Below are positions 1-7,901 of a stretch of DNA of 64,000 bases, one piece after another; the first letter of the stretch is position 1, and each line of letters starts with the position of its first letter. The stretch is from positions 28,374-92,373 of the IMG/VR virus record IMGVR_UViG_3300026519_000008; one strand, given 5' to 3'. The notes under the pieces were generated by a model. That model saw only the letters and a program-made list of their open reading frames with translations. It ran no database searches and was not told where the DNA came from. A program made the translations under genes and the position numbers. This stretch comes from a virus.

Positions 1-243
1 GTCCTTCCCAGACGGAATCCTCAAAGTCTGAAGATCATAACAAAGCTGCAACGCTCTGCTAATACAAACATGGGAAATACCCAGGTCTACATTACGCCAG
101 CCCTCATGCAAACTCTCCATCCACCCATTCTTCATCAAAAACTTCCGACGTTCTCTGTCCATATCAGGCAGAGGGAAGCTTCTCCGCTTTCTGCCCTTTT
201 TCACCCTCCCAGGAACAATCATCCTCTTCTTTACAGGACTCAT
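1..243 (-). CDS. Hypothetical basic protein, C-terminus cut by the window edge
   Basis: An open frame starts at the ATG at 243-241 and runs off the left edge after 81 codons without a stop. A GGAGGTG ribosome site lies just upstream, inside the end of the preceding gene, whose TGA directly abuts this ATG. The N-terminus is rich in Lys and Arg (MSPVKKRMIVPGRVKKGRKRR) and is followed by a mixed segment containing WMESLHEGW and CISRALQLCYDL. The tight coupling makes it a real operon member. I do not recognise the family. Confidence 0.6.
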   Translation of the reverse strand, partial: MSPVKKRMIVPGRVKKGRKRRSFPLPDMDRERRKFLMKNGWMESLHEGWRNVDLGISHVCISRALQLCYDLQTLRIPSGKD

Positions 244-456
244 TCACACCTCCCATCTAAACAATTTTGCACAAAACCGAAAGCTCCGCTTATGCAGAAG
301 CTTAATCAATACCCTATGACGCTCACGTAAGTATTTATGAGAACCAATCAGTGCTTCCAGTGCAGTCTCTTCCGTGAACACATTATGGGCCTGCTTCATC
401 CCTATGCTTTTGAAATACTCCAACACTGGAGTTTTAGCGTCACCACCGTCAATCAT
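244..456 (-). CDS. Small hypothetical protein (70 aa)
   Basis: The ATG at 456 is preferred over the in-frame TTG at 468. It overlaps the stop of the upstream gene (ATGATTGA) and has GGAGAG about 6 nt upstream. The product begins MIDGGDAKTPVLEYF and ends in a basic tail (LLHKRSFRFCAKLFRWEV). It has no recognisable domain. It is translationally coupled on both sides. Confidence 0.55.
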   Translation of the reverse strand: MIDGGDAKTPVLEYFKSIGMKQAHNVFTEETALEALIGSHKYLRERHRVLIKLLHKRSFRFCAKLFRWEV

Positions 457-865
457 CGTACTCTCCAAGCTTGGCCTTTACCTGCCGTCTGAATTCCTCA
501 TCAGCTGCGACCAAATAACCCCCACCCCACCGTCCGTACTTGTCCAAAAACACCATTACGTTGTGCCTGTCCTTCTCATCAAAGACCTCCCGCAACCGCT
601 CTCTTGAAAACCGAAGAACATCCTCGCCCCCAACACCGACAATGTGGAAGCACTGACTCAAAGCATGCGCCAGCTCCAACAACACACCCTGACGCATCAA
701 GTCAAGTCCTTCAAAAAACTTGTCCCGACCGATGCGGTCATGGGTCATATTACGCCCAACGCTGCCCAACGCATCCAGCATACTATTGATCTCCAACCAT
801 ACCCTGGACAATCTCAGGACATTCTGTTCCGCCTCTTTGATCGGGTCCCAATTCTCACCATTCAT
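449..865 (-). CDS. Hypothetical protein (138 aa)
   Basis: This is a helical-looking soluble protein starting MNGENWDPIKEAEQNVLRL, with no membrane segment and no family I can name. The start is well supported by TAGGAGG upstream of the ATG at 865. It lies 9 nt downstream of the UvrD-like helicase stop and overlaps the next gene by 8 nt, so it belongs to the helicase transcript. Confidence 0.6.
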   Translation of the reverse strand: MNGENWDPIKEAEQNVLRLSRVWLEINSMLDALGSVGRNMTHDRIGRDKFFEGLDLMRQGVLLELAHALSQCFHIVGVGGEDVLRFSRERLREVFDEKDRHNVMVFLDKYGRWGGGYLVAADEEFRRQVKAKLGEYDD

Positions 866-874
866 AGCCGCCTC

Positions 875-2488
875 CTAGACACACTCAGGATTGCCGTTCA
901 AATCAGCCGCTATAGCCCAATTCTCTTCAGGGGGAGGCTCATCCTCACAAGGCTCCGTAGACTGCAAAACCTCGTGGGTCAGCCCATCAGGCAAAGCGTC
1001 CACAAACCCAGAAGACGTGATATATACCAAAGTCTTTTTGGCCCGTGTCACAGCTACATAACCCAAATTCCTCTCCTGTTCAATTTGCCACGGCAACCGT
1101 GCATACCTAGACGGGACAAGGTTAGCATCCAACCAAAATACCCTATCCCACTCCAACCCCTTGGCCTTGTGAATGCTAGACAAAGTCAGCCTTGAAGACT
1201 TGTCCGCAAACAAATGCTCGATGGTATTGATCAACCCTGGCACAGACCGGGACCGCTCAGGCAGGTGGTCAATGATCACCATAATCGTGCCAACCTTGTC
1301 CTCTACCGCAGCAGCCCGATCTTCCTTCCCCTGCTCCTCAAATTTTCTAATCTCTCTGATCATATAAGCATCAAGCTTATTGACCAGATCATCCACACTT
1401 TCAGCATTCTGCTTTTTGATCAAAGAAATCAAACCTTGCCCAATCTCCCGACCAAGAACCGTCACTCCCACCCCGGCCCGAATGAACTTATAGGCCAAAG
1501 ACACCAAGGGCTTGTTGTTCCTGCACAGAATCACGTCATCCTTGGTAAACGCCTCCGCCGTATAACTGCTCCAGTGCTCTACAACACCCTCTGGGGCTTC
1601 AGGGGCCGCCTCAATATGAGAGACCCAATTCTGAGCTTCCGCCACCACCGCCTTAGGACACCTAAAACTGACCGACAGGGGCATCTCAAGGCAATTGAAT
1701 TCCATCACCAAATTCTTGACCGATTCCGCATCAGCCCCCCTGAAACCATAAATCGCCTGGTGTGGATCTCCAACAGCTATCAGACGGCCTCCAGGCTTCA
1801 ACATCATCCTGAGCATTTGCCGCTGAATGGCCGAAAGATCCTGACACTCGTCCACCAACACTACATCGTTTTTGAAGAATGGTGCCCCGTAAACTACCGG
1901 CATGTACAGCTGGTCATTGAAATCAATTTCACCCATGAAGGCTGCATGGATAGAATCTACCAAGACCCTCCTGGCACCCTCTATGGCCTCAGCCTCTTGA
2001 TCATTCAAGTCCACCTGAAACCTGTCGATCAGCCACCCCCAACTTTCAGGAGTATCCTCCATGAGAACTGTCTTAGGATTCCTAGGAGCCCCGGCTGGGA
2101 CCAACCCGTGTGACTTTGCCAAGGCCACCAGCCGCAACACTCCGGCTGGCATGCCCACCCTGGAATCCCAATACTTCTTGCAGATGTTGAAGGTCTTTCC
2201 AGTATCCAGCCGTACCCTCCTACCCTGGAGCACCCTCATCCACGCCCCATGCCCAAGCGCGTTCATGGTCTTACAGACCACGTGCTCAGGCATACGCTGA
2301 GCCAGTTCTACCGCGATTTTCTTGTTGAATGCCGCTGCTGTGATTTTGAGGTGGGATGGCAGCTCCGCCACCGCCGCCACCAGAGTGGAAGTCTTACCAG
2401 AGCCCGCCACTGCCTGGAGGCAAATGCTTCCAGACCCTTCCCGCAGCTCCTTGATGAATGCTAACTGTTGAGGAGAATATCTCATCAT
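875..2488 (-). CDS. UvrD/Rep-type superfamily 1 DNA helicase
   Basis: This 537-residue SF1A helicase should unwind DNA 3'-5' during replication or repair. The ordered motifs are visible: Walker A AGSGKT (residues 28-33), Walker B VLVDECQD, motif III GDPHQAIYGFRGAD, motif V LSSIHKAKGLEWD and motif VI YVAVTRAKK. It is shorter than cellular UvrD (about 720 residues), as in phage-encoded forms. Two adjacent ATGs follow GGAGAGGCGG; the first is used here. A promoter at 2554-2583 drives it. A copy of the 16-bp palindrome lies inside the gene at 1917-1932 and encodes GEIDFN. Confidence 0.93.
   Translation of the reverse strand: MMRYSPQQLAFIKELREGSGSICLQAVAGSGKTSTLVAAVAELPSHLKITAAAFNKKIAVELAQRMPEHVVCKTMNALGHGAWMRVLQGRRVRLDTGKTFNICKKYWDSRVGMPAGVLRLVALAKSHGLVPAGAPRNPKTVLMEDTPESWGWLIDRFQVDLNDQEAEAIEGARRVLVDSIHAAFMGEIDFNDQLYMPVVYGAPFFKNDVVLVDECQDLSAIQRQMLRMMLKPGGRLIAVGDPHQAIYGFRGADAESVKNLVMEFNCLEMPLSVSFRCPKAVVAEAQNWVSHIEAAPEAPEGVVEHWSSYTAEAFTKDDVILCRNNKPLVSLAYKFIRAGVGVTVLGREIGQGLISLIKKQNAESVDDLVNKLDAYMIREIRKFEEQGKEDRAAAVEDKVGTIMVIIDHLPERSRSVPGLINTIEHLFADKSSRLTLSSIHKAKGLEWDRVFWLDANLVPSRYARLPWQIEQERNLGYVAVTRAKKTLVYITSSGFVDALPDGLTHEVLQSTEPCEDEPPPEENWAIAADLNGNPECV
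1917..1932. repeat. Dispersed 16-bp palindrome, site 1
   Basis: TTGAAATCAATTTCAC, inside the UvrD-like gene. The inner 14 bp match the family core TGAAAT-(TG/CA)-ATTTCA exactly. Confidence 0.8.
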
Positions 2489-2506
2489 CCGCCTCTCCTA
2501 ATAAAA

Positions 2507-2520
2507 GGTCCCTGGGGACC
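2507..2520 (-). other. Leader hairpin upstream of the UvrD-like helicase
   Basis: GGTCCC and GGGACC flank a 2-nt centre, followed on the minus strand by TTTTATT. It lies between the promoter at 2554-2583 and the helicase start. A second perfect hairpin, GTACCC-CGTA-GGGTAC, covers 2545-2560 and overlaps the -10 box and transcript start. It could be a weak attenuator; this is inferred only. Confidence 0.35.
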
Positions 2521-2553
2521 GTGTCCGCCAACCTCCAACCTCCAGTACCCCGT

Positions 2554-2583
2554 AGGGTACCACATGTCACTGCCGTTTGTCAA
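2554..2583 (-). promoter_or_regulatory. Sigma70-type promoter P2
   Basis: On the minus strand, TTGACA (2583-2578), an 18-bp spacer and a weak TACCCT -10 (2559-2554) preceded by TGTGG. It lies just past the stop of the gene at 2588 and feeds the UvrD-like helicase. Confidence 0.5.
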
Positions 2584-2587
2584 ACCC

Positions 2588-2782
2588 TCAGAAAGACAGC
2601 GTTCTGTGCTGTCGGCACAACAGTACAAATGCCTTTAGCACGTCTTTATCATGCTGCGACAAACTCGCAAACGTCAGAGAGGCATTAAGTCCATACTGAA
2701 GCTCAGTCCTCAACTGTTCGATAACAGGTTGCGCCTCTTGGAGGGCCTTTGCAAACTCTCCTTCGGTTGGCTTCTGAGCCAT
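2588..2782 (-). CDS. Small hypothetical protein (64 aa)
   Basis: Supported by a strong TAGGAGGAAG ribosome site before the ATG at 2782. The product (MAQKPTEGEFAKALQEAQPV...) is predicted helical. It overlaps the C-terminal 73 nt of the upstream gene in another frame. Such a long overlap means one of the two ends could be wrong, but the ribosome site here is among the best in the region. Function unknown. Confidence 0.55.
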   Translation of the reverse strand: MAQKPTEGEFAKALQEAQPVIEQLRTELQYGLNASLTFASLSQHDKDVLKAFVLLCRQHRTLSF

Positions 2783-3165
2783 CTCTTCCTCCTAGCAGAC
2801 ATCTCCCGCCTCCACCGGTTGTACCACGGAAGCTTCTCAGGATGCCGCAGACACTTAATCCGTGTGTTCTTACTCCTGTCAGGCCAAGACGAGATATAGC
2901 CTTTCTTTTTCAAACATTTCCCGCGCTCAGCCTCTACCCGGATCGCTTCCACAAGAAGAACTGAAACTTTCTGAAGCTTTTCAATAGAACCCCCAGCAAT
3001 CACCCCCTGGCGCTTCAATATCTCAAAGGCGTACAAAAGTGCTGTGGGACGTATATGCTTGGCATCCGTACTCAACTCCCGGACTGCTCTTTTGTACGCA
3101 ACCCGCCCAGTTCTAAATATCGTGCCTGGAATTGTTCTCCTCCATCCCATCTCATAGACCCTCAT
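2710..3165 (-). CDS. Hypothetical basic protein (151 aa)
   Basis: The ATG at 3165 overlaps the upstream stop as ATGA, so it is preferred to the frame's first start at 3180. The protein is rich in Lys and Arg, with a helical middle (IEKLQKVSVLLVEAIRVEAERG) and a strongly basic C-terminus. It overlaps the next gene by 73 nt. No family recognised. Confidence 0.5.
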   Translation of the reverse strand: MRVYEMGWRRTIPGTIFRTGRVAYKRAVRELSTDAKHIRPTALLYAFEILKRQGVIAGGSIEKLQKVSVLLVEAIRVEAERGKCLKKKGYISSWPDRSKNTRIKCLRHPEKLPWYNRWRREMSARRKRWLRSQPKESLQRPSKRRNLLSNS

Positions 3166-3500
3166 TTCTGCACCCACCACTTGAGATCGTCAGGATTAAC
3201 CGTACCCCCGTCCGCCTTTGTCTGACAGTAGTCATAAGCTACATGGTAGGGCATCGGATGGTTGGAATAACCTTCTACTGACAGACCACTCATATCTGCC
3301 AACTTATCCAAAAACAGACGGATAATGGGATGGAACCTGAGATACTGAAAAGGGACCCTAACCTGCCCAAACTTTTCTTGGTACTCCTCCTTGATGAACT
3401 CAACAGCCCGGTAGAACTCCCCAACAACTGCGTACATGTTGCACGCATCCTGAATATCTATCGCAATCCTGTAATACCGCTTGACCTCATCATTATTCAT
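3162..3500 (-). CDS. Hypothetical protein (112 aa)
   Basis: Begins MNNDEVKRYYRIAIDIQDA after a GGGAGATAGG ribosome site and ends WWVQK, with its TGA overlapping the next ATG. It is a soluble protein rich in aromatic residues, without a motif I can assign. Confidence 0.55.
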   Translation of the reverse strand: MNNDEVKRYYRIAIDIQDACNMYAVVGEFYRAVEFIKEEYQEKFGQVRVPFQYLRFHPIIRLFLDKLADMSGLSVEGYSNHPMPYHVAYDYCQTKADGGTVNPDDLKWWVQK

Positions 3501-3527
3501 ATCCTATCTCCCTGAACTCTTGGGGCC

Positions 3528-3725
3528 TCAGCCCACCAAATGAAACACTGTACCGTGAATATCTACGACAGTGCAGGTTGTACCAACTCTCAAAACCCAC
3601 ATTCCAGGCTTGAGAGTTTCGTTTAGCTGGTCAACGCGCCGACACCACTTGGACTTATCATTCAATTCTATAAACTCTTCCTCTCCAGACACCCACACAC
3701 GTACAATGTACAGTCCCTGCGTCAT
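3528..3725 (-). CDS. Small hypothetical protein (65 aa)
   Basis: The ATG at 3725 (MTQGLYIVRVWV...) has AAGGAGG at good spacing and is preferred over the frame's first start at 3800, which lies in the terminator region. The product looks like a small beta-rich domain (GLYIVRVWVSGEEEFIEL, GMWVLRVGTTCTVVDIHGTVF). Function unknown. Confidence 0.55.
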   Translation of the reverse strand: MTQGLYIVRVWVSGEEEFIELNDKSKWCRRVDQLNETLKPGMWVLRVGTTCTVVDIHGTVFHLVG

Positions 3726-3806
3726 AACTAACCTCCTTGGCCCCTTAGAGCCCGTTTGAGTGATACATTCACCATACCTCAAAAACGTCAGACAAAGCAA
3801 TGCAGA

Positions 3807-3832
3807 AAGAGCGGGCCGAATGACCCGCTCTT
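3807..3832 (-). terminator. Stem-loop terminator
   Basis: AAGAGCGGG (3807-3815) pairs with CCCGCTCTT (3824-3832) around an 8-nt loop. On the minus strand the stem is followed by a short T-rich run. It lies directly after the gene ending at 3856. Confidence 0.5.
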
Positions 3833-3855
3833 CCGATCTACGCCCCTGTCCATAC

Positions 3856-4104
3856 TCAATGATGGGTGCTGTAAGCCCCCTCCATCACGTCTAAGACCAT
3901 ATGGACGTCCTGAAGATTGACCGACTCCCACGAGTCATCCATTACGGCCTTCAGAATTTCATCACGCATCCGCCGTAGTACGTACACCCCAGACTCCATG
4001 AACCCAGGCACCTTGAAATTGATTTCATGTTGCTCACACAGCACCGCTAGCATTTCCATTTTCTCTGCCAGCGCCACCAACTGAGCCTTTACCAGATCGT
4101 CCAT
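3856..4104 (-). CDS. Hypothetical protein (82 aa)
   Basis: A small helical acidic protein beginning MDDLVKAQLVALAEKMEML, with AAGAGGTGATGG upstream of the ATG at 4104. The segment HEINF is encoded by a copy of the 16-bp palindrome (4013-4028). A stem-loop terminator follows. No family recognised. Confidence 0.55.
   Translation of the reverse strand: MDDLVKAQLVALAEKMEMLAVLCEQHEINFKVPGFMESGVYVLRRMRDEILKAVMDDSWESVNLQDVHMVLDVMEGAYSTHH
4013..4028. repeat. Dispersed 16-bp palindrome, site 2
   Basis: TTGAAATTGATTTCAT inside a small gene. The inner 14 bp match the core exactly. Confidence 0.8.
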
Positions 4105-4203
4105 CCATCACCTCTTGAGTACCCAGAGTAGAATTGCCCACAAACTAAAACTCCGCTTTTGCCTGCCCCGCCTCCTAACATTTCTGAATACTGAAATGTC
4201 TTT

Positions 4204-4239
4204 GCGTTTGGGCCACCGATTTACCGGCCGCCCAAACGC
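4204..4239. other. Ten-bp stem-loop in the intergenic gap
   Basis: GCGTTTGGGC (4204-4213) pairs perfectly with GCCCAAACGC (4230-4239). It lies after the gene ending at 4250. There is no clear U-run on either side, so it may be a processing or stability structure rather than an intrinsic terminator. The rest of the gap 4105-4249 shows nothing else. Confidence 0.45.
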
Positions 4240-4249
4240 CACTTCCCGA

Positions 4250-4435
4250 CTACCCTTTTCTCCCATTCACATCCCACCTCCCTTCCTCTAGGGTCTCCCC
4301 CCGATCCAGCCGAAGGGCCTCCAGCTCTTCATAACTGAGAGGCCAACGCCACCTGAGTTGAGGCTGGTCAGTATCAGAAACAGCCCGCTCAAAGTAATCC
4401 AACGTTTCCTGCTTGACATAGCTCCCAATAACCAT
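4250..4435 (-). CDS. Small hypothetical protein (61 aa)
   Basis: The ATG at 4435 has an excellent AAGGAGGTG site and lies about 20 nt downstream of the predicted start of promoter P1, so it is the first gene of that transcript. The sequence (MVIGSYVKQETLDYFERAV...) has no recognisable domain. Confidence 0.55.
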   Translation of the reverse strand: MVIGSYVKQETLDYFERAVSDTDQPQLRWRWPLSYEELEALRLDRGETLEEGRWDVNGRKG

Positions 4436-4460
4436 GGCACCTCCTTTGTAAGATAAAAAG

Positions 4461-4490
4461 ATGATACCACAGAAACGAGCTATTTGTCAA
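4461..4490 (-). promoter_or_regulatory. Sigma70-type promoter P1
   Basis: On the minus strand, TTGACA (4490-4485), an 18-bp spacer and TATCAT (4466-4461) preceded by TGTGG, giving an extended -10. It is placed just past the stop of the helix-turn-helix gene. Confidence 0.75.
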
Positions 4491-4495
4491 ACCAT

Positions 4496-4744
4496 CTAGT
4501 CGTCCAGCACCTCATCGTAATCAGAGAAATACCGAATCAACTCCTCACGATAGATACGAAAATCTCCGCCATCCTTACCGACTGCCTTGAGTTTACCCGC
4601 CTTGATCATCCTATAAATAGTTACACGGTGTTTACCTAGAATCCGCCTAAGCTCAGCCATGTTGTAACTAGGCTTATCTGGAATCCCCACAGACGGAAGA
4701 ACAATATGCAGAAAATAACTGATGACTTTCTTCTGATCTGTCAT
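4496..4744 (-). CDS. Helix-turn-helix DNA-binding protein (excisionase/MerR-like)
   Basis: An 82-residue protein whose centre, NMAELRRILGKHRVTIYRMI followed by KAGKLKAVGKDGGDFRIYREEL, is the winged helix-turn-helix pattern of the HTH_17 excisionase family. It probably binds DNA as a small regulator. The ATG at 4744 overlaps the upstream stop (ATGA), which decides the start over the longer frame. It is followed immediately by promoter P1. It is a candidate to recognise one of the repeated DNA sites in this genome, but nothing in the sequence proves which. Confidence 0.75.
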   Translation of the reverse strand: MTDQKKVISYFLHIVLPSVGIPDKPSYNMAELRRILGKHRVTIYRMIKAGKLKAVGKDGGDFRIYREELIRYFSDYDEVLDD

Positions 4745-4998
4745 ACCGGTAGACCCTCCCTTCTCGCCAGCCACTGCGGAATAGTTACCTGGATCATGTC
4801 TTCCTCCTTATCCAAGTCCTGAAATCTAAGCCCAGGCGTATCATCTCCAAGAACTCTCCAATCCACCAGTTTAGAGAGAGGAATCCAAACCTCTGCCGGT
4901 CCAGCATCTATAAAAACCAATACTGCATTCTGCGTATGAGTCATATAAATCCCCACGTAATTCACCAGCCCATCGCTCCGCCCAATCAAATCATTCAT
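4741..4998 (-). CDS. Hypothetical protein (85 aa) downstream of terminase
   Basis: The ATG at 4998 is best placed behind AAGGAGG; an in-frame GTG lies 6 nt earlier. It contains the pattern AVLVFIDAGPAEVWIPLSKL, a small beta-rich segment often seen in short phage proteins of unknown role. It ends with an ATGA overlap into the helix-turn-helix gene and starts just after the terminase stop. Confidence 0.6.
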   Translation of the reverse strand: MNDLIGRSDGLVNYVGIYMTHTQNAVLVFIDAGPAEVWIPLSKLVDWRVLGDDTPGLRFQDLDKEEDMIQVTIPQWLARREGLPV

Positions 4999-5008
4999 CT
5001 GCACCTCC

Positions 5009-7075
5009 TTAAGTCTTCGGCCGTATGAGCCCTCGCCTCCGCCTCCTCGCGGTCAAAGACCCCTCCTCAACCTGGTCTGTATCCACGCCTCGTATTTTAC
5101 GAGCCCGCATTTTACCCCTACGATTTCGTTTGTCGAAATCAGGCCCTCGATACGAAGCCTTACGAGTAGCAATGATAAACACTGAGCCAGCCACCCCGTC
5201 CGCTAAGTCTTTAGATCCACTGGGCGGATGATCAATTTTCCTACGCTCGGGGTCATAAACCAGCCCAACTAATTCCTGCTTCAGCAGTGAAACTTCAGGA
5301 AGCAATAAACGCTCATCACGAATCGACGCCTTCAACTCCATGTATGGATCTACCTTAGCGTCAACTGATAAGACCCCAGCCCGAATCCCATTCTTTCTAA
5401 AACGTTGCAGCAAGGTAGCCGACTGAAACTGGTCAGCCGTCACCCAACCAACTTTCACTATCTTGGCAAGCTCCAGTACCAACGAACCAACCTTATCCAG
5501 GTCAACCTCATCCGACGTCGGTGGTGTAACTCCCAAAACCCCATCTGTAGAAATGATAGGGATCGGACCTGCCGGTACTAAAACAAATTCCTGCTGATCG
5601 TCATCCCACTCCCTACGTTCAGCCGTCATCTTGTACCCAGCCAACCTCGATACCCCAATCCCACAGAAGTCTCCGGTCAACGAAAGGTCAAGATGAATTG
5701 CATAAGTAGGAGACTCAACCTGCTCAAGAAACGAACGATTAATCAGCTTCGATACATCCTGTACAGTCGAAAGATCCACAAGATCCTTAACGAACAACTG
5801 CTGCCCACCAAAAGTCTTGGTATGCAGCTCCATGGCTTTAACCAGTAAATCACGCTGACGGATAAACTGGTTCCGACCTCCTACAGGCAATCCAGCTAGG
5901 TCCCTAATCGCAGCTTCAATATCCCTGGTAAAATCTGTCTTGTACTCAATCGGTACTTTGATAACAGAATCAAGATCAACCGCGTCACTGATCGAGTCCA
6001 AGATCCGACTCCGTCTTGAATCATCTCCAACCTCAACCAAAAACGTCTCTCCACTAAACTTCTCTTTGGGGATGGATTCCCACTGCGCCATGGTCATAAT
6101 ATAGATAGTACGAGAACCGTCCGCCTCCTCAGCCGCCTCTTTGATCTTCCTGTCGATAAAGTCCCCAGGGTAGTTAGCAGACGACACAATGAACAGTTTT
6201 CCAGGAACTCTGCCGTGATCCATAAAGCGGGATTTCATCCGCCGTATCAACGACGTGTACAACTTCTCAGCCTGATCGTATTCAGCCTCACCTGTATACT
6301 CTGCAAACTTGGAGTCCCGAACCCTGGCCATAAAGTTGACCTCGTCCAGTACTCCACCGTACACGTTCAACCCCAAAGCCGCAGTAGTCGATCCAGAAAC
6401 CGGCATGAATACTATGTTCCCGGGAAATCTAAGCTCAGACGTATAATTCGGATCAAATGGAAACAGTTTGGTGAAATAGGGAGACTGCTTCAACCTAGCC
6501 GCAAACTGCTCGAAAATAACCTTCTTAGCCAAAGACAGTTTTTCCGACTGATTGATGAAGACGATAGAAGATCCAGGAGCTAGCCCAAAGTCTATCTGAG
6601 GATTGTGATAACACGACAACCTGTACAACGTATAGGCCATCCCCATATCAGCCAAGTAATTCTTACCAATCCCAATCGCACCACCAAGAACAATCTCTAT
6701 CAGTGAATCAGCCCCTTCTCCGTGAAAGATATTCCACAAATGCTCCATGATAGGAGCACGAACAGCCCCACGCTGACCCATATAATCAGGAGACTCTACA
6801 AACTCCTGAATATCCACCATCCGATCTACTTTCAATCCGCGCGGCTGAAGAAGCATTTGTGGGTCTTCATAGTTCAAGGCCAGAACCCAGTTCTCCAACA
6901 TATGACGCGCTTGTGTTTGGTCTATCCACAAATCTCCTTTGTACTCTACAGCATAACACCCCAACCAAGTTACGATCTTCTCCACAACCTCAGGCTCAAA
7001 ATCATGTTCCTCAAGAAGGAATGACACCGTCTTGGCAACTACGTCCTCAAGAAGGTACCAGCTATTATCAGCCAT
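5009..7075 (-). CDS. terL: Terminase large subunit
   Basis: A 688-residue packaging motor that cuts and translocates phage DNA into the prohead. The ATPase half has a P-loop GAIGIGKN (132-139), unusual in having Asn where Ser or Thr is normal, and Walker B GGVLDEVN (241-247). The C-terminal RNase H-like nuclease half has acidic residues at D463 (HLDLSLTGD), D548 (VTADQF) and D626 (LADGV). The C-terminal tail is very basic. The start overlaps the end of the probable small terminase gene. The portal gene lies 24 kb away, which is unusual. Confidence 0.92.
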   Translation of the reverse strand: MADNSWYLLEDVVAKTVSFLLEEHDFEPEVVEKIVTWLGCYAVEYKGDLWIDQTQARHMLENWVLALNYEDPQMLLQPRGLKVDRMVDIQEFVESPDYMGQRGAVRAPIMEHLWNIFHGEGADSLIEIVLGGAIGIGKNYLADMGMAYTLYRLSCYHNPQIDFGLAPGSSIVFINQSEKLSLAKKVIFEQFAARLKQSPYFTKLFPFDPNYTSELRFPGNIVFMPVSGSTTAALGLNVYGGVLDEVNFMARVRDSKFAEYTGEAEYDQAEKLYTSLIRRMKSRFMDHGRVPGKLFIVSSANYPGDFIDRKIKEAAEEADGSRTIYIMTMAQWESIPKEKFSGETFLVEVGDDSRRSRILDSISDAVDLDSVIKVPIEYKTDFTRDIEAAIRDLAGLPVGGRNQFIRQRDLLVKAMELHTKTFGGQQLFVKDLVDLSTVQDVSKLINRSFLEQVESPTYAIHLDLSLTGDFCGIGVSRLAGYKMTAERREWDDDQQEFVLVPAGPIPIISTDGVLGVTPPTSDEVDLDKVGSLVLELAKIVKVGWVTADQFQSATLLQRFRKNGIRAGVLSVDAKVDPYMELKASIRDERLLLPEVSLLKQELVGLVYDPERRKIDHPPSGSKDLADGVAGSVFIIATRKASYRGPDFDKRNRRGKMRARKIRGVDTDQVEEGSLTARRRRRGLIRPKT

Positions 7076-7901
7076 CTATGTCCTCTACTTCTGCGTCGAT
7101 AATAGCAGGTAGATCAATCCCATCACCGGATGTCTGCTTGAAATGCTCGATGAGCTTCCTTGTCCCCTCCACCATACGGTCCACCCCGCCGGGCACAGTC
7201 TTTCTAACATCCCCAACTACCCCGGCAAACGTATGTGACAAAGACACGTCCAGCTTGGTTGGCATCATGTCCCGAATACCAAGCTCCATTTCCTTCTTCA
7301 GAATATCCATACACTGTCTATGGTACAAATCTATATCCTTCTGGGCTAGCATAAGGATATAGTTGGAGTTCTTCTCGCGGGTCATAATAGCCTCAAGCCG
7401 CTCTTTCTGCTTACTCAAGGCCCAATGAGCCTCTGCCAAGGCGTCCCGCTTCTCCATCATCCCTACAAGCTCTTCCTTAGTCTGCTCATATTCCTTCTTG
7501 AGCACCCTGTCCTTGGTAATCCCCAACATCCTCTTCAAGCGCTGCACGATGGGAGCAGCGTACACTTTGAAATAACGCAACCGTAATGTTAGATCCCCAG
7601 TCGAAAACTCCTTCATCTTTTTGAACTTCTTCTGAATTATGTCCTCAGCTACAAACTCCTCCGGCCTACCTCTGACCACCAAAAGCAAAAAGACCTCAGC
7701 CAATTCGTGTATCGTAAGCTCCTGCAAAGGAATTAACTGTGGCGGGGGTTTACGCCCAGTAGGCGGATGAACAACCTCATACACACGCTTCCTCATGAAA
7801 GCGTTAAATTCCCCCTTATCACGAATAAGACTGTCCCCGGCCTTCTTATAGGAAAAGTCTTTGGACCTAGTACGCTCACGTCTTGTCTTACCCATCTTCA
7901 T
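7068..7901 (-). CDS. Probable terminase small subunit or packaging accessory protein
   Basis: A 277-residue charged protein with a long predicted coiled coil (about residues 135-200) and a basic N-terminus (MKMGKTRRERTRSKDFSYKK). It lies directly upstream of and overlaps the large terminase, the classic small-subunit position, and the size is plausible. I see no explicit helix-turn-helix, so the assignment rests on context. The ATG at 7901 is preferred over a GTG at 7913 because GGGGG sits closer to it. Confidence 0.5.
   Translation of the reverse strand: MKMGKTRRERTRSKDFSYKKAGDSLIRDKGEFNAFMRKRVYEVVHPPTGRKPPPQLIPLQELTIHELAEVFLLLVVRGRPEEFVAEDIIQKKFKKMKEFSTGDLTLRLRYFKVYAAPIVQRLKRMLGITKDRVLKKEYEQTKEELVGMMEKRDALAEAHWALSKQKERLEAIMTREKNSNYILMLAQKDIDLYHRQCMDILKKEMELGIRDMMPTKLDVSLSHTFAGVVGDVRKTVPGGVDRMVEGTRKLIEHFKQTSGDGIDLPAIIDAEVEDIDG

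Noticed and set aside
1214-2113. Plus-strand frames at 644-1195 and 1214-2113
   Set aside because: They are antisense shadows of the UvrD-like helicase and the 138-aa gene, without supported starts or domains.
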